The notes beneath the pieces were generated by a model. That model was not told the origin of the DNA. It ran no database searches and worked only from the letters and a program-made list of their open reading frames with translations. 64,000 nt of DNA from Pedobacter foliorum (GTDB lineage Bacteria; Bacteroidota; Bacteroidia; Sphingobacteriales; Sphingobacteriaceae): contig NZ_JABSNU010000013.1 of NCBI RefSeq assembly GCF_013266735.1, positions 1 through 64,000 of the forward strand. The letters are read 5' to 3'. Both the position numbers and the translations under genes were made by a program. Position 1 is the first letter of the stretch, and each line of letters begins with the position of its first letter. Positions 1 to 9,527 of this stretch are shown piece by piece.

Positions 1-72
1 ACTGTTAATGGCGCAAACCTTAAGGCTATAGAAGTAATGCCATATCCTAATTCAGCAGAGTTCAGAAAATAA
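1..72 (+). CDS. C-terminal end of an upstream gene (partial)
   Basis: The first 72 bases are open in frame 1 and end at a TAA, giving the last 23 residues of a protein that starts outside the window (ending in PNSAEFRK). The fragment is too short to assign to a family. It lies 30 bases before a GH2 gene on the same strand, so it is probably the preceding member of the same glycan-degradation cluster. Confidence 0.6.
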   Translation, partial: TVNGANLKAIEVMPYPNSAEFRK

Positions 73-102
73 CTGTTATTTGTAAATGATTATTAAATAA
101 AG

Positions 103-3033
103 ATGTCTAGAATATTTCAAAGATGCATTGTGCTTGCCGTCATCTTATTGATGCAAACTGGTTATGCAAACAGTAAAAGTAAAAATCCAAGGGTGGATTA
201 TAACCTGAATACAGGTTGGGCATTTTATAGAGGCGATGCGAAGCATGCCCAAATGCTCAATTATGATGATTCAAAATGGATGCCGGTAGTTTTACCACAT
301 ATCATGCAGTTGGAAAAAAAACACAACGGAGGTGATATTATCTATGACGGTGTTGGATGGTACCGCCGCTATTTTAAACTATCCAAGGATCAGGCTGACA
401 AGCGAGTTCTTCTGAATTTTGAAGGAATTATGAGCAACAGTGAAGTGTTTGTAAACGGAGAGAGTGTCGGTATCCATCACGGGGGATACGTTGGATTTAC
501 AATGGATGTTTCGAACAAAGTAAAATTCAACAATGAAAATAATGTGATCGCTGTTCGCGTATCGGCAGAATATGATTCACTGACGCCCCCGGGAAAACCG
601 CAAGGCCGATTGGATTTTTATTATTACAGTGGTATTTATCGTGATGCAAATCTGACTGTAACCGATAAACTTCATATTACGAGTGAGCTGGCTCAGCATA
701 GTACCAGGGCAAGTGGTGTTTTTGTAACCTATCCGCAAGTAAATGAGAAGCAGGCAGTGGTTCATGTGAAAACCGAAGTTGCCAATTCATATGCTACTGT
801 GAAAGAAGGTTACTTGCAGACCCTGCTTAAAGATGCAAACGGAAAAATAGTGGCCCGGGGCAAAAGCAAATTTCATCTGGGAGCAGGTAAGAATGCGTTA
901 GTTGAGCAGGATTTGAATTTGATTAATCCTAAATTATGGTACCCATATACTCCTTATTTGTATTCGCTAGAGAGCCAGGTATTATTTGAGGATGGAAATG
1001 TAGTAGATATTCGAACTGAAAAGATAGGTGTCCGTACAATTAAGTTTACACGTGATGAAGGTTTCTTTATCAATGGAAAGCATCTGTATCTGGTAGGTGC
1101 TAATCGTCATGAAGCTTTTCCTAATATCGGTGATGCTGCGTCAAATTCAATGCAGGAGCGAGATGTTATTGAGATGAAAAGAGGAGGATACAATGCGGTG
1201 AGAGCAGCACATTATCCACAGGATCCAGCCTTTTTGGCCGCTTGTGATAAATACGGGCTGCTGGTTGTGGAATGTGTGCCGGGTTGGCAGATTTTCAATG
1301 AAAATCCGGTCTTTGCTGATCGCCTCGAATCCATTACACGAAACATGATCCGAAGGGATCGTAACAGAGCGTCTATTGTATTATGGGAAACGGCACTGAA
1401 TGAGACTAGTTATCCTTTGCAGGTTGTCAAACGTATTTTTGAGGCAGCGCATGAAGAGTATCCGGGAGATCAACTCTATACAGCCGGCGACTATTTTAGC
1501 CATGAAGAAACAGAACCTTATTATGATGTTTTCTACAAACAGGTCAGCAAGTTCCCCAAAGACGGGAGCGTGATGAGTAATTATCTGGAAGATCAGATTG
1601 CTATCAAACCACTTTTTGCCAGAGAATGGGGAGATGGTGTAGGAGAAAAACCTCGGGTAAGCATGACCGAAAACGAGTATGAGCAGATGCGGCAAGGGCG
1701 TAGCCGTCTGACCCAATTGAACGGTGACGGATATTTTGACTGGTGTATGCTGGATGCCAACCCTCGAATGGGCGGACATTTTATGTGGAGTTACAATGAT
1801 TATACCAGGGGTGCAGAGGAAGAAACGATGTATTCGGGAGTGGTAGATGTGAACCGGTATCCGAAGTTTGCCTATTATATGATGCAAAGCATGCGCCCTA
1901 GTGCAATTTCGCAAAGGGAACTGTATGAGGGACCGATGGTATTTGTTGCTTCCTTTAATTCATCAGGCAAGTACAAAACATCAACTTCCGACATTACAGT
2001 TTATTCAAATTGTGATGCAGTTGAGCTCTATAGAAACAATAAACTAATTGGAAAACAGACCCGTGCTGAGCGCGCAAAGGTATATCCTCATATTGTGGCT
2101 AAGGGTGGTAGTCCAAGTTTTGTATTCGATGCCGGAGGTTTTGAACCAGGAGAACTGAAGGCCATAGGATATGTAAATGGGAAAAAGGTGACTGAGCACG
2201 CAGTTCGGACGGCCGGTGAGGCCGATCATTTGGAGATTGTTATTCCTGATCACCATATCGCTCCTGTAGCAGATGGATCAGATATGATTCCCGTTTATTT
2301 TAAAATCTGCGATGCCAATGGTTCAGTAGTGCATGATGCAAAATCTGAGATTTTTATCCGTGTTAAAGGCGAGGGTACATTGATTGGTGACGGTATATCG
2401 AGAGTTGAAATCAATCCTCAGGCTGTAGAAGCCGGAATCGGATTTGCGTTTATCAGAACATCCAAAAAAGCGGGAAAAATAGAAATCCAGGTTGAATCCA
2501 AAGGGATGAAGGCCGGCCAGTTAACCATAAATACAGTCGCGTACAAAGGGATGCATTTGCCTGATGGTGAACATGGTGAATTTAAAGGACAGGAAGAAGA
2601 TGGTGCAGTAGTGAAGCCCACCAAATGGGATAAAGGTTTTCTTACTAAACCCAAAGTGGAGATAAGCAATGTTTCTACAACATCTTCCCACTCTGAGTTT
2701 CCAACAACAAATTTAACAGACGGCAATGATTACAGCTGGTGGATTGCCAATCAAGATCAATTTCCTCAAGTGGTTACATTGACCTTGAAAGAACCAACGA
2801 CTGTAGTTGGAAGCCGGGTAAGATTTCAAAAAGATAGTTCAAAGTATCGTCATAAGGTAGAGGTATCCTCAGATGGTAAAACCTGGGAACCTGTGTACGA
2901 AAAGGAATGTACTGGATGGGACTTTAAACCTGTCCGTTTCAAGAAGACGATCAAGTATTTCAGAATCTCGATATTATCCACAAGCGAGGGTAGGGCTGGA
3001 CTGGCAGAAGTAACACTCTTTAAAGATAAATAA
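103..3033 (+). CDS. Glycoside hydrolase family 2 protein (beta-galactosidase type)
   Basis: A 976-residue exported glycosidase with an N-terminal signal peptide (about residues 1-24). Domains in order: GH2 sugar-binding beta-sandwich (about 35-190), immunoglobulin-like domain (about 200-310), TIM barrel with the GH2 signature around NRHEAFP (about 315-600), a DUF4982-like segment (about 620-690), further beta domains, and a C-terminal F5/8 type C (discoidin-like) carbohydrate-binding domain (about 845-975). The likely acid/base is Glu434 in ALNETSYP and the likely nucleophile is Glu508 in FAREWGD; both assignments rest on family knowledge. GH2 enzymes remove terminal beta-linked sugars, most often galactose. 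Its neighbours (GH101, GH29) suggest trimming of host-type O-glycans in the periplasm. The exact linkage cannot be read from the sequence. The stop codon is directly followed by the next gene's ATG. Confidence 0.9.
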   Translation: MSRIFQRCIVLAVILLMQTGYANSKSKNPRVDYNLNTGWAFYRGDAKHAQMLNYDDSKWMPVVLPHIMQLEKKHNGGDIIYDGVGWYRRYFKLSKDQADKRVLLNFEGIMSNSEVFVNGESVGIHHGGYVGFTMDVSNKVKFNNENNVIAVRVSAEYDSLTPPGKPQGRLDFYYYSGIYRDANLTVTDKLHITSELAQHSTRASGVFVTYPQVNEKQAVVHVKTEVANSYATVKEGYLQTLLKDANGKIVARGKSKFHLGAGKNALVEQDLNLINPKLWYPYTPYLYSLESQVLFEDGNVVDIRTEKIGVRTIKFTRDEGFFINGKHLYLVGANRHEAFPNIGDAASNSMQERDVIEMKRGGYNAVRAAHYPQDPAFLAACDKYGLLVVECVPGWQIFNENPVFADRLESITRNMIRRDRNRASIVLWETALNETSYPLQVVKRIFEAAHEEYPGDQLYTAGDYFSHEETEPYYDVFYKQVSKFPKDGSVMSNYLEDQIAIKPLFAREWGDGVGEKPRVSMTENEYEQMRQGRSRLTQLNGDGYFDWCMLDANPRMGGHFMWSYNDYTRGAEEETMYSGVVDVNRYPKFAYYMMQSMRPSAISQRELYEGPMVFVASFNSSGKYKTSTSDITVYSNCDAVELYRNNKLIGKQTRAERAKVYPHIVAKGGSPSFVFDAGGFEPGELKAIGYVNGKKVTEHAVRTAGEADHLEIVIPDHHIAPVADGSDMIPVYFKICDANGSVVHDAKSEIFIRVKGEGTLIGDGISRVEINPQAVEAGIGFAFIRTSKKAGKIEIQVESKGMKAGQLTINTVAYKGMHLPDGEHGEFKGQEEDGAVVKPTKWDKGFLTKPKVEISNVSTTSSHSEFPTTNLTDGNDYSWWIANQDQFPQVVTLTLKEPTTVVGSRVRFQKDSSKYRHKVEVSSDGKTWEPVYEKECTGWDFKPVRFKKTIKYFRISILSTSEGRAGLAEVTLFKDK

Positions 3034-3939
3034 ATGAAAAGAAGAGAGCTTATAAAAGGTATTGGTTTAATTGCTGGAGCATTGTCCATATCGGGCAGTG
3101 CAATAGCAGCAGAACCTGTTGCCGGTCCTAAAAAGAAAAGGATATTGCGCATTGCACACCTTACGGATATACATATGAGGCCTGAATTGAATGCCCCAGA
3201 TCGTTTTCGTCAGTGCATGAAAGAAATAAAAAAGCATAAAATTGATTTCTTCCTTAATGGGGGTGATACCATTTTTGCGGCCGATTATGGGAACATCACC
3301 CGGGATCGTGTAGAGGCGCAGTGGGCGATTTGGCAGGAGTTGAGAAATGAGTTAAGTGAGTATGAAATGCACAGCTGTTTAGGGAATCATGACATGTGGT
3401 GGGCAGCGCCGGACAAGCAGGATACCATGTACGGGAAACCTCATGTAGTAAAACAATTGAATATACCCAACCGGTACTACAGCTTTCAAAAACAAGGATG
3501 GCATTTCGTAATTCTTGACAGTAATAATTCCAATGCAGGATCTTTAGATCCTGAGCAAAGAACTTGGCTGGAAGCAGATTTAGCAGTATTGCCTAAAGGT
3601 ACACCGGTTTTATGCTTAAGTCATTATCCTATTTTGGGAGTAAGCACCATCATGGAAGGTGGCAATCATACCGATTCCCGTTATATTACCGATTTGTTTT
3701 ATAAACACAAGGATAAAAAGATCACCTGTTTAAGCGGGCATATCCATCTGCTGGATGCCGCGGAATACAATGGCGTGAATTATTATTGTAATGGTTCCTT
3801 GAGCGGCTTTTGGTGGGAAGAAGGCGATAAGCAATCTGCAGGCAAGGGCTATTATCGCGAAACACCTCCAGGTTATGCTATATTGGATTTATATGAAGAT
3901 GGCCGGGTGGAAAACAAGTATTTCGAACATACATATTGA
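3034..3939 (+). CDS. TAT-exported metallophosphoesterase
   Basis: A 301-residue calcineurin-like phosphoesterase. The N-terminus begins MKRRELIKG and is followed by a hydrophobic stretch ending in Ala, typical of a twin-arginine-type or Sec leader. The metal-binding motifs appear in order: LTDIHM (Asp45, His47), NGGDT (about 77-81), GNHDMWW (about 117-123), LSHYPI (about 197-202) and SGHIHLLD (about 234-241). These together form the di-metal centre of the family. The ATG abuts the stop of the GH2 gene, and its own stop overlaps the region just before the GH101 gene, so all three are probably co-transcribed. The substrate is unknown; in glycan clusters such enzymes may remove phosphate from sugars, which is inference here. 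Confidence 0.85.
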   Translation: MKRRELIKGIGLIAGALSISGSAIAAEPVAGPKKKRILRIAHLTDIHMRPELNAPDRFRQCMKEIKKHKIDFFLNGGDTIFAADYGNITRDRVEAQWAIWQELRNELSEYEMHSCLGNHDMWWAAPDKQDTMYGKPHVVKQLNIPNRYYSFQKQGWHFVILDSNNSNAGSLDPEQRTWLEADLAVLPKGTPVLCLSHYPILGVSTIMEGGNHTDSRYITDLFYKHKDKKITCLSGHIHLLDAAEYNGVNYYCNGSLSGFWWEEGDKQSAGKGYYRETPPGYAILDLYEDGRVENKYFEHTY

Positions 3940-3950
3940 GTGTTGATTTT

Positions 3951-6900
3951 ATGAATAATAATCCATTTAAAGGCATTTACTTATTTTTCTTCTTTCTTCT
4001 ATCAACGATAAGTCTCAACGCTCAGTCATCCAAAAACGATAGTTTATCTGTAGCCTATGCTTCTGTAACTAAAAAAGAGCAGGTCTTTTCTCTTAACGCC
4101 GAAAAGGGAAAGCAGTCGCTGCTTATCTTTAATAAGGATTTGCCAAAAATGTATAACCTGGCGATTGAATTTGATGTAATGCCTAAAAATTCTGACTCCA
4201 AATTTGGCGTGATCAGCAGGTACCAAAACAAGCAAGACTGGACTTATGTGGGCTGTGATTTAACTTCAGATATTTTAACAAATTCTCATTGGTATGTACG
4301 CACGCCAAGTAAAAAGAAAGAGATAGCCACTGAAATCTCTAAGTTTTATAAGAACTACAAGCGGCACGTTCGCATAGAATACATTGGCAAAAGTGTAGCA
4401 ATCTATCTCGATGGAGAGCAGGTTACGCGTACTACGGCATCAATTATGGGTAATGAGGCAGGGTATGTAGGTTTTAGGGTACATGATGGTGCAGAGATAG
4501 AGGTGAGCAATGTGAAAATTACTCGGGTTAACAGTCTAACCGAAAAAACAGCAAAATCTTCATCGATAAAGCTGACGTCAGCTCAAATGGAGGTGATTTT
4601 TGCGAAAGATTATCCAGCCGTTTATCAGTATCAGATAAAAGAGGGTAATATTCAAGTGCCCGGAGCAAAAAAGATCTCAAAGGGATTTATCATCAATGGA
4701 AAAACATATGCAGCCAAAACAACGGTGGTTGAGCATCATGGTAAAGTAGTTTATCAATCGGAAATACCGGAAATAAATGTTGGGATAACTACTGAGTTCA
4801 CGCTTCACAATATGATGCTTGATATGAAAGTAACCCAAATTGCAGAGCGTGGAAACGTTAAGGTGAAAACTGTAGCTTTCCCAAATCATGACATTGTTTC
4901 CATGAACAATAAGGATGATAAAGCGATGTTGTCGATAGCTCATGATGTTCACAGCGATCAATTTTTAGCCCTTAATAGCCGTTCTGTTGATACGACTGCC
5001 GGATATGCATCTATCGCAATCCTAAACAATAGCAAAATTGCGGTCACTATTGACAACAATTCAATTTACAACGCCAAGCAGATATTGTATCGCACAGCAA
5101 AAACAGGAAACGAGTATTTCACTTCCCTGTTTAGTAACGAATGGATCTATAGAGACATCAATAATGAGCTGCTTCCCTTACCAGAGATGAAAGTGATCTT
5201 TGCAAAAGACAACAACGGTAACCAAACTGTAGATTGGCAAGATGCAGCTTATGCTTTGGCTCGGGTATATTCTGAACCTTATGGCGCTGATTTGATCAGA
5301 AATGTTTATGCTACCATTACCATGAACTTTGCCAGTGGTGGGCAGTACCCTTTTTTACGCCAGTTGGATAACATCAAAAAATTTAATCTGGCTACCGATG
5401 GTTTCGGCCAAATGCTGGAACTGAAAGGATATCAATCCGAAGGTCACGATAGCGCCCATCCCGATTATGCGGGTCACTATAACCGCAGGGCAGGTGGACT
5501 TACTGATTTGCAATATTTAACGGAGCAGGCGAAAAAGTATAATGCACATATTGGGGTGCATATTAATCATAGCGAAGCTTATCCCGAAGCAAAAGCCTAT
5601 GATCATGAAATCATAACCGACATACCCGGTTGGGCGTGGTTAGATCAGGCTTACCTTATTAACAAGGAAGCGGATATTAAAAGAGGAACCTTTGTTCAAA
5701 GAATTGATCAAATGAAAAAGGATTTGCCGAATCTTTCTTTCGTTTATATCGATACTTACCGTGAACACCGGTCGATCGCAAATTTTACGGCTCAACATTT
5801 CAATAAAAACGGATGGCCTGTTTGGACCGAAGACCCGGAGATATTTTATAGAGAGGCGATATGGACGCATTATCCGCCTGAATCAAAAAGTCTGATCTCT
5901 CGTTTTGTGCAACACAAATTCCGTGATGGCTATGCTGCACATCCTTTATTGTTGGGTGGTTATTCCCGTAGTGCCGAAATTGGTTTTATGGGCTGGCAAA
6001 AGGGAAGGGATTTTAATGGGGTATTGCAAAGTTTCTTTATCCAGCAACTTCCTTATCGTTTTCTGATGAACCATGCATTGAAAACTATAGACGATCAAAA
6101 AGCAGTGTTTGAAGGAAATTTGGTCTCGGAATTAATCAATGGTGTACATAAAATGAGTCAAAATGGTCACCTGATAAAGGATGGTGATAACGTATTTATT
6201 CCATGGAACCCTGTTACTAAAGAAAAAATCTATCACTACAACACTAAGGGTGGAACATCTACCTGGACATTGCCTAATGGCTGGAAATCTACCGGCACAG
6301 TAAGTTTGTATAAACTGACAGAGCAGGGACGCGAATGGGTTGCAGATTTACCTATAAATGGGCAAAAGGAGATTACCATAACCGCCGCACCCAAACAAGG
6401 TTATGCGGTTTATAAAAGCAAAATAGCCGATGCCACACTGATGATTTGGGGTGATGGTGGATTGATTTCCAATCCTGGATTTGATGGAGGATTGTCTGGC
6501 TGGACAATCAAAGGTAAAGGTGTGCAGGTTGTAAAAACGCCTTATGGACAGGATGTATTGCAAATGGCAGGCACTACAAATGCCAGCCAGACTTTAAAAC
6601 TTGAAAAAGGTGCGTCGTATACCTTATCCGTTTGGGCTAAGGTAGCTGGTGAGGGCAAGGCTATGCTCTCTATTGGAGACGAATCTTATTCAATAACCGA
6701 AAGTAAGGTGACGAATTTTACGGATAATACAGATAGGTTTAATACCAAATTTCAACGCATTAAAATCTCTTTTGTTTACAATGGGGGAAGTGACGCAGTG
6801 AAGCTTTACTTTAAAGCTGCTAACGATACTTCATTTGTACAATTTGATGATGTGAGGATTGTAAAAAACACAAATCAGAAAATACCTACTCATGCCTATT

Positions 6901-7337
6901 TTGAAGATTTTGAAAATGTAGATGAGGGTTGGGGACCATTTATTGCCAGTAAGTCCAGCGCATATAAAACCCATTTGTCCGAGCGTCATGAAGGATACAC
7001 CGATGATACCATTGACGGAGACTTTTCACTAAAAACATGGCAGGAAGGAAATGGTGAAGTTTACCGTACCTCGCCGACTATGATTCGTTTTAGGCCTAAC
7101 GCCTCCTATAAAATCAGGTTTGATTATAACTCTACAGAAAAAGGAGCTTATCGTTTGGTAGTTCGCTCTGTAAAGGACAATAAGGAGGTGCTAAATGCTC
7201 CTCTTGATGGGGCCACTGTTTTTACAGGTGAATTTACCACCACCAATGTGGATGATTACTATATCTGCACGGTTAAGAAAGGTAATGGCATTCTGGTTAT
7301 CGACAATTTTTCAATCGACGGTAACCTTGATAAATAG
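3951..7337 (+). CDS. Endo-alpha-N-acetylgalactosaminidase (GH101)-like enzyme
   Basis: A large exported protein of 1128 residues from the ATG at 3951, chosen over an upstream in-frame TTG because the ATG begins a good signal peptide (about residues 1-26, ending LNAQS). An N-terminal concanavalin/LamG-like region (about 30-200) precedes a GH101-type catalytic domain. Strong family motifs are KGYQSEGHDSAHPDY, then GVHINHSEAYPEAK, VYIDTYR and PVWTEDPE. By family analogy Asp601 is the nucleophile and Glu627 the acid/base. Carbohydrate-binding beta-sandwich domains follow (about 825-970 and 985-1125). GH101 enzymes release the core-1 disaccharide (Gal-beta-1,3-GalNAc) from Ser/Thr of mucin-type glycoproteins. 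Next to GH2 and GH29 genes this makes a coherent O-glycan set. Bacteroidota homologues have been studied little, so the specificity is inferred. Confidence 0.82.
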   Translation: MNNNPFKGIYLFFFFLLSTISLNAQSSKNDSLSVAYASVTKKEQVFSLNAEKGKQSLLIFNKDLPKMYNLAIEFDVMPKNSDSKFGVISRYQNKQDWTYVGCDLTSDILTNSHWYVRTPSKKKEIATEISKFYKNYKRHVRIEYIGKSVAIYLDGEQVTRTTASIMGNEAGYVGFRVHDGAEIEVSNVKITRVNSLTEKTAKSSSIKLTSAQMEVIFAKDYPAVYQYQIKEGNIQVPGAKKISKGFIINGKTYAAKTTVVEHHGKVVYQSEIPEINVGITTEFTLHNMMLDMKVTQIAERGNVKVKTVAFPNHDIVSMNNKDDKAMLSIAHDVHSDQFLALNSRSVDTTAGYASIAILNNSKIAVTIDNNSIYNAKQILYRTAKTGNEYFTSLFSNEWIYRDINNELLPLPEMKVIFAKDNNGNQTVDWQDAAYALARVYSEPYGADLIRNVYATITMNFASGGQYPFLRQLDNIKKFNLATDGFGQMLELKGYQSEGHDSAHPDYAGHYNRRAGGLTDLQYLTEQAKKYNAHIGVHINHSEAYPEAKAYDHEIITDIPGWAWLDQAYLINKEADIKRGTFVQRIDQMKKDLPNLSFVYIDTYREHRSIANFTAQHFNKNGWPVWTEDPEIFYREAIWTHYPPESKSLISRFVQHKFRDGYAAHPLLLGGYSRSAEIGFMGWQKGRDFNGVLQSFFIQQLPYRFLMNHALKTIDDQKAVFEGNLVSELINGVHKMSQNGHLIKDGDNVFIPWNPVTKEKIYHYNTKGGTSTWTLPNGWKSTGTVSLYKLTEQGREWVADLPINGQKEITITAAPKQGYAVYKSKIADATLMIWGDGGLISNPGFDGGLSGWTIKGKGVQVVKTPYGQDVLQMAGTTNASQTLKLEKGASYTLSVWAKVAGEGKAMLSIGDESYSITESKVTNFTDNTDRFNTKFQRIKISFVYNGGSDAVKLYFKAANDTSFVQFDDVRIVKNTNQKIPTHAYFEDFENVDEGWGPFIASKSSAYKTHLSERHEGYTDDTIDGDFSLKTWQEGNGEVYRTSPTMIRFRPNASYKIRFDYNSTEKGAYRLVVRSVKDNKEVLNAPLDGATVFTGEFTTTNVDDYYICTVKKGNGILVIDNFSIDGNLDK

Positions 7338-7348
7338 ATATTGCGCTC

Positions 7349-7379
7349 TGGGTCCCGAATTGTTTCGGGGCCTTGTTTT
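7349..7379 (+). terminator. Hairpin followed by T-rich run after GH101 gene
   Basis: Twelve bases after the GH101 stop is an inverted repeat, GGTCCCGAA paired with TTTCGGGGCC, followed by TTGTTTT. It looks like an intrinsic terminator or processing site separating the GH101 gene from the fucosidase gene. A single mismatch and the short T run leave some doubt. Confidence 0.5.
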
Positions 7380-7417
7380 AAAAATAGAATCAATACCCTA
7401 AATAAATTAAACAAAAA

Positions 7418-9043
7418 ATGAAAAATAGACATTGGCTTTTTTCTTCTACAAAATTCAAATATGCTTTGTATTTGAGTTTGGTAATTTTATGCTCGATTCC
7501 TTCTTATGCCCAGGAGAAAGAAAAAAGCTGGGAAGAGCTGAAACAAGGTTATGAGTTCCCTGCGTGGTATACCGAAGCCCGTTTTGGGATTTGGCTACAC
7601 TGGGGAGGACAGTCTCAGCCTGATATCGGAGGAGGGTGGTATGCCCGTCATATGTATATGCAGGATGTCGGTGGCCAAACTTTCGGCAAAGACGCTTATG
7701 CCAATCAACTACGACAATATGGGCATCCTTCCAAATTCGGTTACAAGGAAGTACTTCAGTCCTGGAAGGCGGAAAAATTAGATCCTGATGCTTTGATGAA
7801 ATATTTTAAAGAAATGGGGGCTAAATATTTTATGGTTTTGGCTGTTCATCATGATAATTTTGACGATTTTAATTCTACTTATCAAAAATGGAATTCAGTA
7901 AATGTTGGTCCTAAACGGGATATCGTAGGGGATTTTAGACAGGCGGCAAGAAAATACAAGATGCCGTTTGCAGTAAGCTCGCACGATGATCGTTATTTGA
8001 GCTGGTGGCTTCCGGCCTTTGGTTCGGATATTTCGGGTCCATTGAAAGGTGTTCCTTATGATGGAAATCTGACTAAAGAAGATGGGAAAGGTTTATGGTG
8101 GGAGGGACTAGATCCGGCCGATCTGTATGGATTACCCCCTGCAAAAAGAACTCCTGAGTGGATTGCCGATATGAAAAAAACATGGGTATTGCGTCATAAA
8201 GAATTGGTAACCAAATACGATGTGGATATGATTTGGTATGACGGTTACGGTTTCCCTTATGGCGCTCCCGGGAAAGAAGCCAGTCGTATCTTATTTGAGA
8301 ACAGCTTGAAGAAAAATGGTAAAATTATGGCGGTTGTTGCAGGTAAAATTGATGATGATGCTGCTGTTGTGAAGGATATTGAATGTGGCACTTCAAATAA
8401 AATTAACCCGAAACCTTGGCAGTCGATTATCACAACTGGTCCACATTGGTTCTATAAAAAGGACAGAGAAATGGTTCATAACGCCCGGACGATTATTGAA
8501 ATGATGGCGGATGTGAATAGTAAAAATGGCAACTTAATGCTCAATGTAGAACTTTTACCTAATGGAAGTCTTTCTACGGATGAAAAGGCAATTCTTGACG
8601 AAGTGGGCGCCTGGGTAAATAAAAACAGTGCTGCAATTTATGCAAGTAAGCCTTGGAAAGTATATGGTGATAATTTGAATTCAATTTTAAAACGGGCCAG
8701 TAACATTGCCAATGCCGATTTGGAAGCGTTGAAAAAACAAGCAGAATCTGAGCAGTTTAATCAGCGTACAATTAAAAGTGAGCCTTATGGAAATGACGAA
8801 GTCAGGTTTACAACTAAAGGCAATGTTTTGTATGTTTTTGTATTGAATCCAACTGAAGGTGAGATTGCCCTTCCAACATTAGGTTTAAAATCGAATCAGT
8901 TACCAAATAGGATTAAATCGATAAAAATGATGGATGGCAAAAAAATAGCTTTTAAGCAAACAGATGAAAAGCTAATATTTAAGGTTCCTGCCAATCGTCC
9001 TTCTAAATATGCAACTGTTTTTGAAGTAAAAGGTGCATTGTAA
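7418..9043 (+). CDS. Alpha-L-fucosidase (GH29)
   Basis: A 541-residue exported fucosidase with a signal peptide (about residues 1-31, ending SYAQE). GH29 hallmarks are WYTEARFGIWLHWGG near the mature N-terminus, LAVHHDNFDDF in the middle and MIWYDGYG, in which Asp275 is the expected catalytic nucleophile. A C-terminal beta-sandwich (about 440-540) completes the usual layout. GH29 enzymes remove alpha-linked fucose with retention of configuration. Fucose caps mucin O-glycans, so this enzyme would act alongside the GH2 and GH101 neighbours. It is separated from GH101 by an 80-base gap with a possible terminator, so it may have its own promoter. Confidence 0.9.
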   Translation: MKNRHWLFSSTKFKYALYLSLVILCSIPSYAQEKEKSWEELKQGYEFPAWYTEARFGIWLHWGGQSQPDIGGGWYARHMYMQDVGGQTFGKDAYANQLRQYGHPSKFGYKEVLQSWKAEKLDPDALMKYFKEMGAKYFMVLAVHHDNFDDFNSTYQKWNSVNVGPKRDIVGDFRQAARKYKMPFAVSSHDDRYLSWWLPAFGSDISGPLKGVPYDGNLTKEDGKGLWWEGLDPADLYGLPPAKRTPEWIADMKKTWVLRHKELVTKYDVDMIWYDGYGFPYGAPGKEASRILFENSLKKNGKIMAVVAGKIDDDAAVVKDIECGTSNKINPKPWQSIITTGPHWFYKKDREMVHNARTIIEMMADVNSKNGNLMLNVELLPNGSLSTDEKAILDEVGAWVNKNSAAIYASKPWKVYGDNLNSILKRASNIANADLEALKKQAESEQFNQRTIKSEPYGNDEVRFTTKGNVLYVFVLNPTEGEIALPTLGLKSNQLPNRIKSIKMMDGKKIAFKQTDEKLIFKVPANRPSKYATVFEVKGAL

Positions 9044-9105
9044 TTCAAGTGCTTTAGGAGATAATAATTACTTCAGGGGATAGATAACTGAGAATAATTC
9101 ATCAA

Positions 9106-9150
9106 ATCCCATATGGGAAATCCGCACAATCGGATTTTCCCACATGGGAT
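9106..9150. repeat. Palindromic hairpin, copy 1 (TCCCATATGGGA type)
   Basis: ATCCCATATGGGAAATCCG pairs almost perfectly with CGGATTTTCCCACATGGGAT across a 6-base loop. A related palindrome occurs at 11970-12016, in each case just downstream of a plus-strand gene and beyond the 3' end of the 38-codon minus-strand ORF. It could terminate either strand. Confidence 0.7.
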
Positions 9151-9192
9151 GCTAGATTTTAGGCCATTTTGTTTTAAGTTAGTGAGTATAAA

Positions 9193-9309
9193 TCACCTTC
9201 TACGAGGCCTTAAATGCGTATTTCTTATATCGTCAATATATTTTTTCATGCCTGCAACTACCTTCAAATCATCAAGAAATTGGTTCGTTCGGAGTATATC
9301 GTCGGGCAC
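9193..9309 (-). CDS. Small 38-residue conserved ORF, copy 1
   Basis: A GTG-initiated ORF of 38 codons on the minus strand, too short for most gene callers. It aligns over its full length with the equal-sized ORF at 12059-12175. Both carry the pattern DDI-x-RTN-x-FL-[DE]-DLKVVA-x-MK-x-YI followed by RNT-x-L. Around ten of the codon differences between the copies are synonymous, which favours protein coding over chance. I do not recognise the family. It may be a small protein or the preserved tail of a larger lost gene; no open frame continues upstream of the GTG. Confidence 0.45.
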   Translation of the reverse strand: MPDDILRTNQFLDDLKVVAGMKKYIDDIRNTHLRPRRR

Positions 9310-9310
9310 G

Positions 9311-9350
9311 AATCCTCTTTACAGAAAGTAGAGAGGATTTTTTGTTTTTA
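9311..9350 (+). terminator. Intrinsic terminator
   Basis: AATCCTCT and AGAGGATT form an 8-base stem followed directly by TTTTGTTTTT. This is a good intrinsic terminator on the plus strand, presumably the final stop for transcripts from the fucosidase gene. It lies immediately before the GTG of the 38-codon minus-strand ORF; the same arrangement recurs at 12185-12213. Confidence 0.65.
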
Positions 9351-9527
9351 CTCAATCTGAAATGCCCCTCTATTGTATGAAAAAGGGGATTCATGGTTCG
9401 ATATTCGAAAAGGTTATGTTTGCTGGATTCGAACCGATTGTATCCCCCCTGAATTTTTCCTTCTACGGAGCATACCAAAGAAGCTTTATTTTTAGTATTT
9501 TTGTATATATCATAATGGCATATTACT

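Noticed and set aside
1381..1914. 177-codon minus-strand ORF within the GH2 gene
   Set aside because: It is a shadow of the GH2 coding frame with no recognisable features of its own.
9425..9440. GGATTCGAACC resembles the T-loop of a tRNA on the minus strand
   Set aside because: The flanking bases do not form a five-base T stem, and no acceptor, D or anticodon arm can be folded around it.
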